Below are positions 19,801 through 32,010 of a stretch of 64,000 nucleotides of DNA, piece after piece (positions within the stretch are counted from its first letter, which is position 1; each line of letters opens with the position of its first letter). The stretch covers positions 1,182,302 through 1,246,301 of the forward strand of contig VXAY01004752.1 in the NCBI GenBank assembly GCA_013399855.1, written 5' to 3'. A program made the position numbers and the translations under genes. This DNA comes from Oxyruncus cristatus (lineage: Eukaryota > Chordata > Aves > Passeriformes > Cotingidae). The notes below the pieces were generated by a model. The model was not told the origin of the DNA. It saw nothing but the letters and a program-made list of their open reading frames with translations, and made no database searches.

Positions 19801-21110
19801 GAGGAAATAATAGGTGGAAGAGAGTTTTTCAAAATTTTCAAGAATCTTCTCTTTTTTTTCCTCCCTTGACTTTCAATTGTCTGTTTGTAGAAAATGGAAC
19901 CACTGCATTATAAACTTATACATTGCCCCCCACAATGAGGATACGAATGGGAAATTCCTGTTATGGGAGGTAAAATTGTGTCATGTTTGGAGAAACACTT
20001 GTAACTTGAGGCACAAAATAAACTTCTTAGAACGGCAAGCACAATTTTGGGAGATTCCGTAGATTTTCCACATCATTAGTTCTTCAGCCACGCTTGAGTT
20101 TTTGTTTGGAGTTTGTGCTAAAACTGTGCCAAAAAACCACTGACAGAAATCTCTGTGAGTGGTGATTGCTCTGAGCCAAAGTGTTTGTGAGGTGTTTTGT
20201 TTCAGAGGAACAAGCAACTCCCCTCCTGCTCCAAATTCTTTGAGGGAACTTTTTATACTTCATGTGCATGTGGGTTTTTCTTGCTTTCCATCACAACCCA
20301 AATACATTGGTGGCAGTTACAGGCTTGGATTTATGGATTGTTTTGCCAGGAGAGCACTGTGGAGCTGGAGTTGCAAGACAGACAGAAGGGACAGAAGCTC
20401 TGTCTAGCCCTATAAATCCTACTTGTTTGTTGAATTAAAACCAGAACTGAGTTTTGGCCCTGAAGCTGGTGATGGAAAAACAGTGTTTTATGTAAATAAA
20501 GTGGTTTTTATTGACCAGTTTATGATGGTGACTGGCAATTGTTAGTGGAGATGAACTTCTACATTTCTAGGCAGGGTGCAGCCCTGCTGTTATTGAGACT
20601 GATGATGTATCAGGATACATTGACTTGAAGTCTTCAATAAACCCTGTTTATTTTGGATTGAAATTTGAAGCCTTTTATAGCTATAAAGAAGTTCTAGTGC
20701 TGTCTGGAGTCAAGAATTGTACTGTCCTGTGCAGCTGATTCAGGATGGTGCATGTTTCTTGTTTGCCCTTCTTTTATCACAGTTCTCCTATTTATATATA
20801 TATTTTTGCTTTCTGTGTTAAATATACAAAAGTGGTAAAGCAAATCTCTGTAATGGTACTTTTGTTTTGTTTTCATGACTTGTTGCTTCTGCAGTGTGAC
20901 CTTGAAGGATCTGTTTTAATGAAATAATTATTTAAAAGCAAATTTTTCCCCACTGCATGATGCCTTTTGTGTTTCAGGCTGAAACTGCTTGCTGAATGGA
21001 AAAAAAACCCCAACCCCAAACGTAAAAATGTTTGTAACTTAGTTTTTAGCACAATGTGGCTTGATTATAACTTGACTGAGTCTTACCAGAATACAAGTAA
21101 TAATCAGTAA
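16865..21110. other. Start of gene desert, no gene recognised
   Basis: No exon with homology that I recognise and no long credible frame occurs here. Contents are a three-copy imperfect tandem repeat at 17101-17192, a perfect hairpin of eight G/T-rich base pairs with a four-base loop at 18349-18368, a poly-T run near 18921-18935, and otherwise unique AT-rich sequence. Confidence 0.6.
17101..17192 (+). repeat. Three-copy imperfect tandem repeat, about 31 bp
   Basis: The motif 'gttttacctgaatttaacta' followed by 'acatg' occurs at 17101-17128, in a diverged form at 17129-17161, and again at 17162-17192. Confidence 0.75.
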
Positions 21111-21443
21111 TTCCAGTACCTGAAGGGAACCTACAAAAAAAGATGGAGAGGGACTTTTTACAAGGGTCTGGAGTGACAGGACAAGGGTGAATGGCTTCCC
21201 ACTGACAGAGGACAGGGATAGATGGGATATTGGGAAGGAATTAGTGACTGTGAGGGTGGTAAGATCCTGGCACAGGTTGCTCAGAGAAGCTGTGGCTGCC
21301 CCTGGATCCCTGGAAGTGTTCCAGGCCAGGTTGGACGGGTCTTGGAGCAACCTGGGCTAGTGGGAGGTGTCCCTGCCCATGGCAGGGGGTGGAACGAGAT
21401 GATCCTTGATGTCCCTTCCAACCCAAACCACTCTGTTTCTGGG
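21111..21443 (+). repeat. CR1 LINE 3' fragment, about 330 bp
   Basis: It runs from 'ttccagtacctgaagggaac' through the core to 'aacccaaaccactctgtttc'. It is one of the better preserved copies. Plus strand. Confidence 0.92.
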
Positions 21444-21470
21444 ATCCTCACTAGTTTTCTTCTCTCCTGA

Positions 21471-21484
21471 GCAGTAGAGGGCGA
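21471..21484 (+). promoter_or_regulatory. Candidate CTCF-like motif, forward
   Basis: GCAGTAGAGGGCGA matches 12 of 14 positions of the core CTCF consensus CCASYAGRKGGCRS. By-eye matches of this quality are expected several times by chance in 64 kb, so this is weak. Confidence 0.25.
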
Positions 21485-24400
21485 TGTTGTATTACAAATT
21501 TGGGCTTTACCCCCATCGGTGCCTTTCCCTTACGAATCATTGTCGAAAGAATGAAGGTTTTTATCTCTAGAAACAAGCAGGATCGGATGTCTGCATTATT
21601 CTGTGTAAATGTTATCTTTGTTAGAGATACTCGCAGTGACTATCGGGTTTTACACCACACGGCAGCGTTTCTCTGTGTTAAGTGAGAATTACTGAACTAA
21701 AACCATTATGATACTAATGGAGCAAATAATAGAATGCACTGTGCAAGAACACTGTCGAAGTCTGCTGTATTGAGTAATACTCATGAAGTGTTTTTAAATT
21801 AACATTTTTTTCACCTTAGAATGAAAATGATAATTATTGTTTGTTTTAGTAAGTTACATGACAATCAGGGAAAGAACATTCTGAAGGTATTTTGTGCATG
21901 GGAGGGGTCTGCCACTTATCTTCCTGACTGCAGACTGAGGTGCTAAGCCAGGCTCTGTCCTCAGGTGGGTCGTTCTGCTTACCCAGACTGTTCTTGTGAG
22001 CGTGGACAGTCTGACTGACCAAAAGCTCAAAGGTCGATGCTTGAGTTACTCAGCCACAAAGAATATGAAGCACGTGACTGGGTAGGGAGTTATTATCGTA
22101 TTTTTTTGGTGGCAGAGTTTTTAAACTGTATTTTTTAGCAGGTTTGTTTTGTATAACAGCTTGTATCCCCAAAGTCACCGGGAGCCTGCTGTGCTAAAGC
22201 ATTTGGCCCCTGTGAAGGAGAATGACTGAACTATTGCAGATGGCCCGGCTTGATAAACTTCTTTGTCAATTAATCTGCTGCAAATGCCCTCAGTCTTCCG
22301 AGTGGGTTTTCCTCTCACAGCCCTGTGATAGTTCCCTGTGGCTCCAGGATGGAACAATCCTGGGCAGTAAAGAGATTGAGATAATGACAGTCCATGGTGA
22401 CAGCAGGGCTGGCAGAGCCAGCCTGGGGGAAGAAAGACACATACTTGCCAATAGAAATACCTCCATCCTTTGGGAATTGTAGCTTGGGAATCAAAGCTGA
22501 CCTCATAGACAAGAATGATGGAGAACAAGCTTTTGATTTATGACTGGATGAAGCTCAAAGTCTGCCCTTCTGATCCTTCTTTACAACACACGTTTTGTAT
22601 TTTATATGAGCTCTTTCACTTTATTCTCCCAATGTTATCTCCTGGGGTATCGTTTTTAAGTCTTTCAGTGTTGTAATAGTTCACTCATCTCCTGCATAGT
22701 AGTTAGTGTTTTTTTTAAATGAAGCTAAAATCCCTTTTTAGTATCACAAATAAACTGTCATTTATATTTAACATGACTGATCAGCTGCTTTGCTTTTTTA
22801 TTTTTTTTTCTGGGTTTCATGAAAGCTAAACCCATATTTACCTTCTAGACCACATCCAGGGAATCCCATTTGCATTCACTGGTGCCTTGGCTGCCTCAAG
22901 TACCTATTTGCACTTGAATATGCAAAAAAATGCACTTCTGATACTGGAATTTCTGGATCAGATCCTTAGTAAGACGTTGAGCTCTGCTGAGTTTGATGAA
23001 GCTGTGCTGCCTTTCACCACCCATCTCTAATTAAGGCATCCACTGTAATGATTGGAACAATATGTCACTCTCTGGGGAATTCTTCTCTCTGCCACCTGGT
23101 CACTTTGCCTTAGAGGTTTTAAGCAACGTTGTGAGCTCTCTGATAAAAGATCTGGGTCTAAATCTTCTTGTCTAAGTTACGCATTGTCCATCTTTTCCAA
23201 ATCTTTGCTGTGCCCTCTGTGACAAGCCGTGAAAAGGTCATAGAAAGCATCGCTTATGGGTGGGGAGGACTGGGACAGCACAAGATCAAGTGCAGCTCTC
23301 GGGGAAGGAACGTTCTGTGCATCAGCCCCGTGGTATCTGCGCTCGGGGTGTTTGTGTTTCCATAGATCTGTCAGTCTGTCTGTCACTGCCTCCCTGTCCC
23401 CCTGACTTATGTGGCTGTTGATAAATACGCTCCGCTGGTGATTAAGAGGAAGTGACCTCATCAGTTTGTCTTCTCAGCCACAAAGGTTTGGTTGTAACGT
23501 GACATTCCATCCTATTACTCTGGTTTACACCAAACCCAACAGCTTGTGGCCTGCAGATATTCAGGATAAAGAGCAGAGAGAGACTGACCTTGACAACCTC
23601 ATTTCTCATTCCTTTCTTGTTATAGGTAATATAGCTGAAAATGTGGTTTTAATTATGGTACTAATGAAAACTGAAAATCCAGACAGACACTTGACAAACT
23701 CTGGTACGCTTTATATTACATTTGTGCTAACTACAAAGTATCCAGCTGGGTGTAACATTATATCTCTTTTCCTTGAGCATCCGCCTGACTTAAGCTGTAT
23801 AATTAATGTGTACTTTGGCTGCAGGTCAGCTTACAGTCGGTTTTTTAGAATTTTTACATTTTTTAAGATGTTGTAATGAAACGAATATGTTTATTACCTC
23901 TGTGCCTGCATTCCCCAGGGGGTTAATACCTGTGGAGGAGCAGTGACTGGGAGAAGTTGGATAAAATGCCTCCGCCAGCTGAGCCTGATGCATCAGAAGC
24001 CTGTTTTCATAAGTGTGTGTAAGAAACAGAATCAAAGAATGTCATGTCCACAGATGTGTTTAACTTTGATTCACCTCCTTTCTACGGTTTGTTGATTTTA
24101 AGTTATGACACCGATACACAATTGCCCAGAGTAGAATTTGTGAAGGGATTTACTTCTTTTCTTCCTTTCTTTTCTTTTTTTTTTTTTTTCTCCTTTGGAA
24201 AGAATTTTGTTTTCAGAACTCACCAACGAGAAACTGATGTTCTTAGCTAGAGCCAAGAGCACTAAAAGCAGGTTCCCTGCCAAGCCCCACCAGTGCACCT
24301 TCATCCTGACCTGTCTTAGCTCTGATATTCCAGTTGGGCATCTGACTGCACCAGCATGTGTATGTAATAGTGTAAAATAAAATCCTGCTTTTCATGATAT

Positions 24401-24839
24401 GGACAAATGCTCTCCTGGGGCCGGACTGAAATTAGCTTTGAAGGAATTTTATTCTGATGTAAGGCAAAGCTGAAATCAGGTTACAAATGATAAAAATCTA
24501 AATACTTGCGTTGCACTGCTGTTCTTGAGGACCTGCTGCGGAATCTGAAATTTTCCTTAACAAAAATATTAGTGTGTTTCTCGTGCCAAGCTTCCAAAAA
24601 CCATTTCTGACATAAAAGGAAATGGCTGCAGCACAACCGCACTCACAGCAGGGGCCACAAGGTGTTGCTCGTAGAAACAAATGCATAATGATTTTCAAAT
24701 GAACTTTTCTGGCATGTTCCCGTGGCCATTAATGTGGTTTGATGTTTGTGTGAGTGCAAAAGCTCATATCTACACAACCTATCTGCAGCTGTGCTCCAAA
24801 CTTGTTTGGGGATACAGATCATCTGAGGCAAGTTTGATT

Positions 24840-24867
24840 TTTTTTTTTTTTGTTTGTTTGTTTGTTT
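24840..24867 (+). repeat. Poly-T and GTTT microsatellite
   Basis: A T-run of at least 12 is followed by four GTTT units at about 24852-24867. Confidence 0.8.
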
Positions 24868-25499
24868 CTATAACAGCCTCAAATTGTTTCTGCTTTCTGC
24901 CAAACATGGATGTGAGAAAAAAAAAAATAGCTTCTCATGAGAAATTAGTCATGAGCAGCTTTTGCTAATGTTTAGCTGAGTTTTGGAAGACAAGCTGAGT
25001 CCAACTGGTCAAAAGGTCTCCCTGAAAGGGTAGAGCAACAGGTGATTGCTTTTAAAAACTGCCTTTCTAGAAAGGATTGCTGGGTAGAGTTCCCTAAAGG
25101 CTGTACCTCGTCCTGGAAGAAATTTTGGAAAATATAATGCCGAAATGGTACGTTTTCTTTGTTCAAAGGAGGGTAGGGATTTTGGAGTTTGCCATCTTCT
25201 CCTGCGTTTGTGTTTCAGAAACTCTGAGAAGCCTTGCCCGAGCTCAAGCTCTGTCAGACTAAGGGCCTGTGCTCTGAAGAGATGCCATAGGCAAATCCCA
25301 AACCCAGTTCCTCCCACAAGTGCTTAACTGGTTTTCATGGGTCTCCCGAGTGCCTGTTTGGCAAGAGGGGGATGCACCAGTGTCAATTAAAGGCACTTCC
25401 CATCTCAGAGAGGAAGTAACACCTGGTCTCCAGTTAGTAAACAGCTCAAAAATGAATTAAGCCAGATGTTGCCGAGCCCTTGGTATTGACACACATGGC

Positions 25500-25760
25500 A
25501 GTGCAGCCTTTAAAGTGTCCCTCCTGTGGCCCCTCTAGTTATATTGAGATCTTATTTCCATCCTATAAACATCATGGGGAATGATTAGGCAACAGTGCCC
25601 CGTTCACGTCCCATGTTATGTCAAGAAAAGCTCATGGCTGCATTGTTTAAGTGAAAGTGTGATGGGGGTAATGTAATATCACTCACTTATTGCATTAACT
25701 GTGCTAAACAGACTTACAGAAGTACCTTCAAGTGTTGTATGTTTAATACTTGTGCATTGT
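25500..25760. promoter_or_regulatory. Candidate conserved noncoding block
   Basis: The unique AT-rich, repeat-free stretch includes 'catcatggggaatgattagg', GTAATGTAATATCACTCA and 'gcattaactgtgctaaacag'. Its word content resembles developmental enhancers, but there is no alignment to prove conservation. Confidence 0.25.
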
Positions 25761-28700
25761 TATTGTTTGGCTGTTTTTTATCTCCTGGTGATTTGGACTC
25801 TATTTCTCCTTCACCTTAACCATTCTACTGACTGGTCCCATTAACTGAGGTTAATGGGAGTTTGCAACTACGACTGTGAGTATGTTCTGTGTTGGGTGAT
25901 CCCTCTGCTGGGAGGGATGTGCTGCTTTCTGAGCCTTTCCCACAAGAACTCAGTGCCTGTCAGTGATAAATCCCCAGCAGTGGGGGTGTTAAGCGGTTCT
26001 GGTGTGGAAAGGAGCTCCGGGTGGAAACAGGAGGGTCCTCGTGGCAGTACCTTGCCCTGTCTCTTTCAGTTCAAATGTTGGTTTGTTGGCTTTGACAAGG
26101 TGTTCGTCCCTTTGATTGTGCAGCACGTGGAATGTCCTGGGGTAGATTTCCCAGATGGAGCAGTGTTGTTGTCATATAACATTTCGGAGGAATGGCTGGA
26201 GGAAAGTTGAGAGAGTTCTGTTTGATGGGAACAATACTGGAAAACAGATCTGTCTGGAATAAAACCAAAAAAACCCCATGCTGTACTTGTGCCATAGTTC
26301 TGCGGGAAATGAGATGTACCTGTGCACGTTCCTGAGTGTTTTGTGTTTAGATCTCTGATTTATTTGAGCTTGCAGAGCTGTGGAAGTAGATTTTTCAAGT
26401 GTGTCTGTCGTTTGTGTGCTTCTGGCGGGTCTCCTGTCTCTGTGGGGCACTGTCTGTGTTCATGCTCTGACATGAGCTTCTCTGCATGCTCAGCTGAGGT
26501 GTGGATGGTTGGGCACTCAGGTGCTTCATCCTCTGACAGCTTCATCCTCCATTTGGAGCAGTCTCATTCTCAGATAACACTCTGCAAAGCTTTATGTGCA
26601 GATCACCAGCTCCTCATGGATGGACTCCCAGGGTGAAGGCAGGATGATCCAGTTAGACTGCTCCCTTTTGACCACACAACAGAGGGGGATTAAAAATTGG
26701 AATTACCCCAGAGTTACCTGAACTGGCTGCACGGTCCATGGTAGAGAGAGAAAAACAACACAGAGAAACTCCCTGAGGAGTTCACAGTCTCAATTATTAA
26801 TTATTTTACTAATATTTTATACTATGTACCATGTTGGCTTAAGCCTAGAATGTTCTCTCAATCCAATTTGTGCAGATTCATATCTGTTCTCTCCTCATTT
26901 ACATTAATTAATAGTTATACAGTACTTCAGGAAGGAACATGAGAGGAAGGGCACTGAACACATTCAGTTCTAGAGCTGTGACTTGAGGGGACAGAAACAC
27001 AATATTCCCTAAGTAGAACCCTGGTCAAGAAATCATATTTATATTTATCAACATAGACACACTTTGTTTCCTGGACTGGCCCTTTTAAGTTTTGGAGCTG
27101 GAAGATGATAAGATTCTCAGCACTTGAAACTCGAAAGTATAGTCATGAATAATGGATCTAAGAGCAGGATTTGGCACTAAACGCTAACCATGGTTCTGAT
27201 GAGTTTATAGAAATCTACAGAACCACTTTGACCTTTTTAAAATTAGGGAGAAGAGGTACTTCAAAGTAATATTCTTCCATCTGCAAGACCTGGATCACGT
27301 AACCTGTGAGATCCATTCTCCCAGCTGTGAAATGCAGCATATAGCCAGCATGGCAACAATATATTTCTGATGCATTTCTGATACTCTGAATTATGCTACA
27401 CGTGGTGACCCCCGAGTTGTGTGTGAAATAACCACAGTGCAGCCCATGGGCTGGCTTGTACCTTGGCTGCAGAGTTTTTATGATGGCCAATACTCTGAAA
27501 CTCATTCAGGCAATAAATTTACTTGCCTTTGAGTTTACAAGGCAATAAACAGTTGCGGCCTTTGACCTCAACATTTACCAAATACATTTGCAGCAGTTGT
27601 GTTTATTGACAACTGTTTATAGGGAAGTATTTTATACAGAATTTCACATGTGAAAGAAAACAGTGTAATTTTGCAACTCTTATTCTTTCTGATTTCCATG
27701 TCTACTTCCTGTCTCCTTGATTGATTTTAAATAGCTGAAGTTGCAGGTTAATGCTGCAAAATCCTCAGTTATTGACAAAACAGCTAATTCAAAGCTTTGT
27801 GTCAGATTTTTAGATGTTCCTCTCTTTTTTTTTTGGGTGACTGAACTGAAGGTAGATATATGCTACATTTTGCAAGGCATTCTATAAGCTTATTTTAAAT
27901 TCCCTTACTAATCTTAATAGGCATTTAGTAACCTGAAATAATTTACCATGGTTAGATGAGAGAGTGTCAGGCCTGAGATTACTGGAAAGCAGAGAGGTGA
28001 CAGCGACTTCCATCCCTCCTGTGACTGTCAGCTGAGCTCAGACCGGGTGCACCTGAGCAACTGTTCCCAAAACAACCCCTGCTTTTGGAATTGATGCTTT
28101 TAAAATTGCATTGGCCCCGACCCAGCCAAATCCTTGAGCTAATGTTTAATTTCAGACACAAAACCTGGGACTTCAGTGTGGCTGCTTGTAAGCTCAAAGA
28201 TAAGCACATGCTCAAGTTCTTGCTGGGAAACAGCCAGCACCCTTTTTATCTTTCAGCATCATGCCTGTGAGTGACTCACTGCAATCTGGTGAACTCTGGT
28301 TGCCCGAGTCCTTCTAGAAAAAGGGTTTCAGGTGCTGTGGAATTACAGCCACTCATGTTTAAATAGCTCACCAGATTCCTGCTCCGTGCCAATTTGCAGC
28401 GGTTGAGGATGTGATGCAGAGTTTCGATCAGGGATTCTTTATGCCTTTGTGTAATTGGACTTTCTTTTCCTTATTGCTGAGGTTTTTAGCGTTACTATCT
28501 GCAGGCCAAGAGCAGCAACATTTTGAAACCTATTAGAAAAATCCTATTTAACCAGATGGTCGACTCTCAGGTGGGTTACACCGAATATGTTTAGAAAGCG
28601 GTGTCTTATGCTTCAATAAATCACCATAAATGGGTCCACAGTAGACAGTCGTCCAGTGCTGATTTTCATTCATGTGACATAAAGAAAACGGGCTGATTCT

Positions 28701-31700
28701 CTAGAGTGGGTCTGTCCACACAGGAAGAGGTCCATAAACAAGATGTTTTATGTCTTTGGTGTGTTGAGTGTTTAAAAGAGTAAGAAATACACTTTATCAG
28801 TGCAGCCTCAGCTTGCTTTGTGAGTTATGTTTACAGCCCGTATCCCAGATTCACACCCTGGAGATCTGTGGAAATAATAGGAAATGTCACTGACATTGAG
28901 GTGGTGACAAGCTGGAGTTGTGGGGTGGGACACCACTTTCCTGGCACCTCCGTGTATGCCTGATGAGGTGGCAGTGACAGTGGGCTGGAGTTCAGGGCCT
29001 CTGATAGGAAGGTGTGGGGGAAAGCCCGTTGCTTTGTTGGGTTGGGTTTTGGATGAGCACCAGAACCCCCTCAAGGAAATCCGTTCTAGGGCTGCCTGGG
29101 AAGCTGCCTCAGCGTGGATGTTTGGCTGAGCTTGCTGGGAAGCTTAAAGAGGGAATATGGGCCCTCAGTCTGTAGGGATGGATGTGTGGAGCACTGAATT
29201 TGAGCCAAAGAAGTAAAATGACGTGGAGGGGACAAGGTAGGAGGGACATGGCATGAGCAGCCTGGCTGTGACAGTGTGAAGGGCAACTCCAGAGCTGTCG
29301 GCACAGCTGCGTGTGGAGCCAGCCAAGAGCCTGGATGCTGTTCCTGCTGCTCAGAAACTTTTCCTCAGGTCACTGCCGGGCCCTGGCGATGGAAATCCCT
29401 GCCCCACGAAGGGGCAGGGGTGTGGGACCTTACTCCTGACTGGGGAAGTGAACATGGAGGAAAGGGGGGGGATCTTGTGCACATTAATTTGATTTCATAG
29501 CCAATTTAAAATGGGGGAGGTACTTTGTAACAGGTGGTCACTTACATGTTTACGTAGCAGCATCTGCCTTCACTGTCAGTGTGCTCAGCCATTGTCCTCC
29601 CCAGAAATGCTCATTTCTAAAGGGCATAGGAAATAAATATATTCATTTTAAAATGAATTGTACACCTCTCATTAACTTAACTAAAAATCATCCTTTATCT
29701 GCTTCATCTTCCTTTGCATTTAAAATAGATTTCCCATTTTCCTTCACATGCATCTGTCCTAAAGGATTAAACCTTCTCATGGCACACATCCTGGGTGGAG
29801 CAGTTCTACTCAGTTAGAGCCCCACTAAAGCCACAGAGCCTTATGGAATTACATCATTCCTAGATCCTCCTGTCCCACTGGCTGCCCTCTGGGATCACTC
29901 TGTGTTCCTGTGGAAGCAATCACAAAGGTGCTGTTCTTCAGGGCCCAGGAGGATCTACTCAGAAAAACAGCAATAAGGAAACTTGAAATAAAAAGGTGCA
30001 CCAAAGAGTATCCATGGCTGTAAATTTGCTGTTGACTGTTTTTTGATAAAACATGTAGACTTTGTATTTGGGACGCAGAAAATATCTGCTTTCATGGAAA
30101 TTTTTGACTAAATCCCAAAAGACATTTTATGCTGAAAACCTATTTTTGTTATATCATTAGGGTTTTGTTGGTTGAAATTCATTATTTTCCACTGGAAATT
30201 TGTCCTATACGTCTACCTTTCCTTGACATTTTCAGGAAGAGGGAAATCACAAACCGTTTTCCCAGTAGCTTCAACAAGCTTCTAATATTTTTTTCATTAT
30301 TCAGTACTTTTTGGCTTTTTTATATGTTTATCATGACCCAGAAATTTGGGGTGTGAGGGAAGAACTTGGTACTTTTCCAGGTCAGCTGGCCACCAGGAGT
30401 CACTGCAAGGTCTTACCTACCTTAGTCTGCTACTCCATATTATTTACCTTAAATTTGAGAAACCTCATTCCTAAATTTTTATTTTAAATCTCAGTTGGTA
30501 TCCCCAGAAGAACCCAAAGGCTTTAAGTACATGTTGCACTGATCTCTGTTCCAACTTTTTAACTGTTTTTAATTAACAACACTCCACTCACTCTACTAGA
30601 ATGCATTAATAAAAAAGCAGCGTTTAAATCGAACTAACAACCCACCAGCAAACCAAAGCTTCGTCCATTCTCGTTGTGAGCTTTGGACAAACACTTGAAA
30701 TCTGGAGTGGAAGTTGCTCTGATATCAAATGGAGATCTCTTGGCATCCCTATTAAAATTCCCCCGAATCTGACCAGGCTGCTTGGCTCTCAAAGGCTTTT
30801 AGTTCACAGATGTTTAGTACGGGCTTGTTAGAGTTTGGCAGCTGAACTCTCTGAAGTTTTCATCCCATAATTCTTTTTCTTTACTGTTAGTGCTGTCTCT
30901 GAAGTGTAGGCAGGACAAATAATAGGAAGAAGCACTGGATGGGAATTTCAGTGGAGAAAATGGGAGGGAAATAGGAAGTAGAGGTAGCAGGAAATGGGAA
31001 ATTGTCTGAGTGGAAGGTACTAATTCTGTTCTCACGTATCTGTTGTGAAGACAAACTTTTTACCTGATGTGACCTGGGTGCTATTCCAATAGGACCGTGG
31101 GAATGCCTGTGAGGAAATGGGTAAGTCTGTATTAAAGGTGGAGTTTAAAGACCATGTACAGGACAGAGCCTGGGACTATGTGTTGAAGGGAAGAACAGGA
31201 AGAAGTATCAAATAACTGCTTGTTTTTGGGATAAGTGAGGTCTCTACAGAAGCTCTGTCCTAGACAACCCCAATCCTTTCCTTGAGCCATCCCTCACCTC
31301 ACAACGAGTGAGGTGCTGGGTTGGTGGGAAAAAATTGTGTGTAATCCCATAATGGACACCTGGATCATGGAGTACCCTCAGAAAAGGGCTGAACAATGTT
31401 TGTGGCATTTCCTAACTTTTGGATTCTTGGCATTTTAACACAGTTTTTGGATGTCGTGAGCAAAAGTGATGCCTTCGAAGCCTGTATTCCATCCTTAGCT
31501 CCAGTGAAGCATTCCTGATCTTCGTCGGAACGAGCCTAAAGGGGCTTCTCTGTCCGACTGGGAGTCAGTGACAGACTGTTCACAGCAGCATTTGACAAGA
31601 CAAACCTCCAGGTTTCCAAAGATCCTCCAGGAGTGCCGGTTTCGCATCTTGCCCTGCAGGGATGGGAACAGCCACTTCCACACTCAGAAGACATTTCCCT

Positions 31701-31859
31701 GCGGAGCTCAGGAGGTGGGATGTACAGTAACGTAGCTGGGATGTCCGTGTAGATTTGAGTGGCTTTCTCCTGGAAACTGCATTTGGATTTAATGCTTGAA
31801 ATAATATGAAGTCCCACATCCCATTTCCCTTGTAGTAAAAGGCAGCAGTCCCTCTGTCA

Positions 31860-32010
31860 GTGCAGCGGGAACGCTAATGAGGGTCCTGGCTTGGAGCTGC
31901 CATCTGTAAAATAGTTAAGCATATTCTGATCGTTCTCATATCATTAAGGCCCTACTTTAACCCCACCGACTTAATGAGGAACATGCAGCTTTAAAGGTAA
32001 CCGCAGACAT
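31860..32010. promoter_or_regulatory. Candidate conserved noncoding block
   Basis: It includes GCTAATGAGG, 'gttaagcatattctgatcgt', 'catatcattaaggccctact' and 'cgacttaatgaggaac'. Several TAAT/ATTA cores occur in 150 bp of unique sequence. Judged by appearance only. Confidence 0.28.

Noticed and set aside
26690..27070. AT-rich stretch considered as an LTR or other mobile element
   Set aside because: No TG...CA limits, terminal repeats or target duplications could be matched, and no recognised family words were seen.
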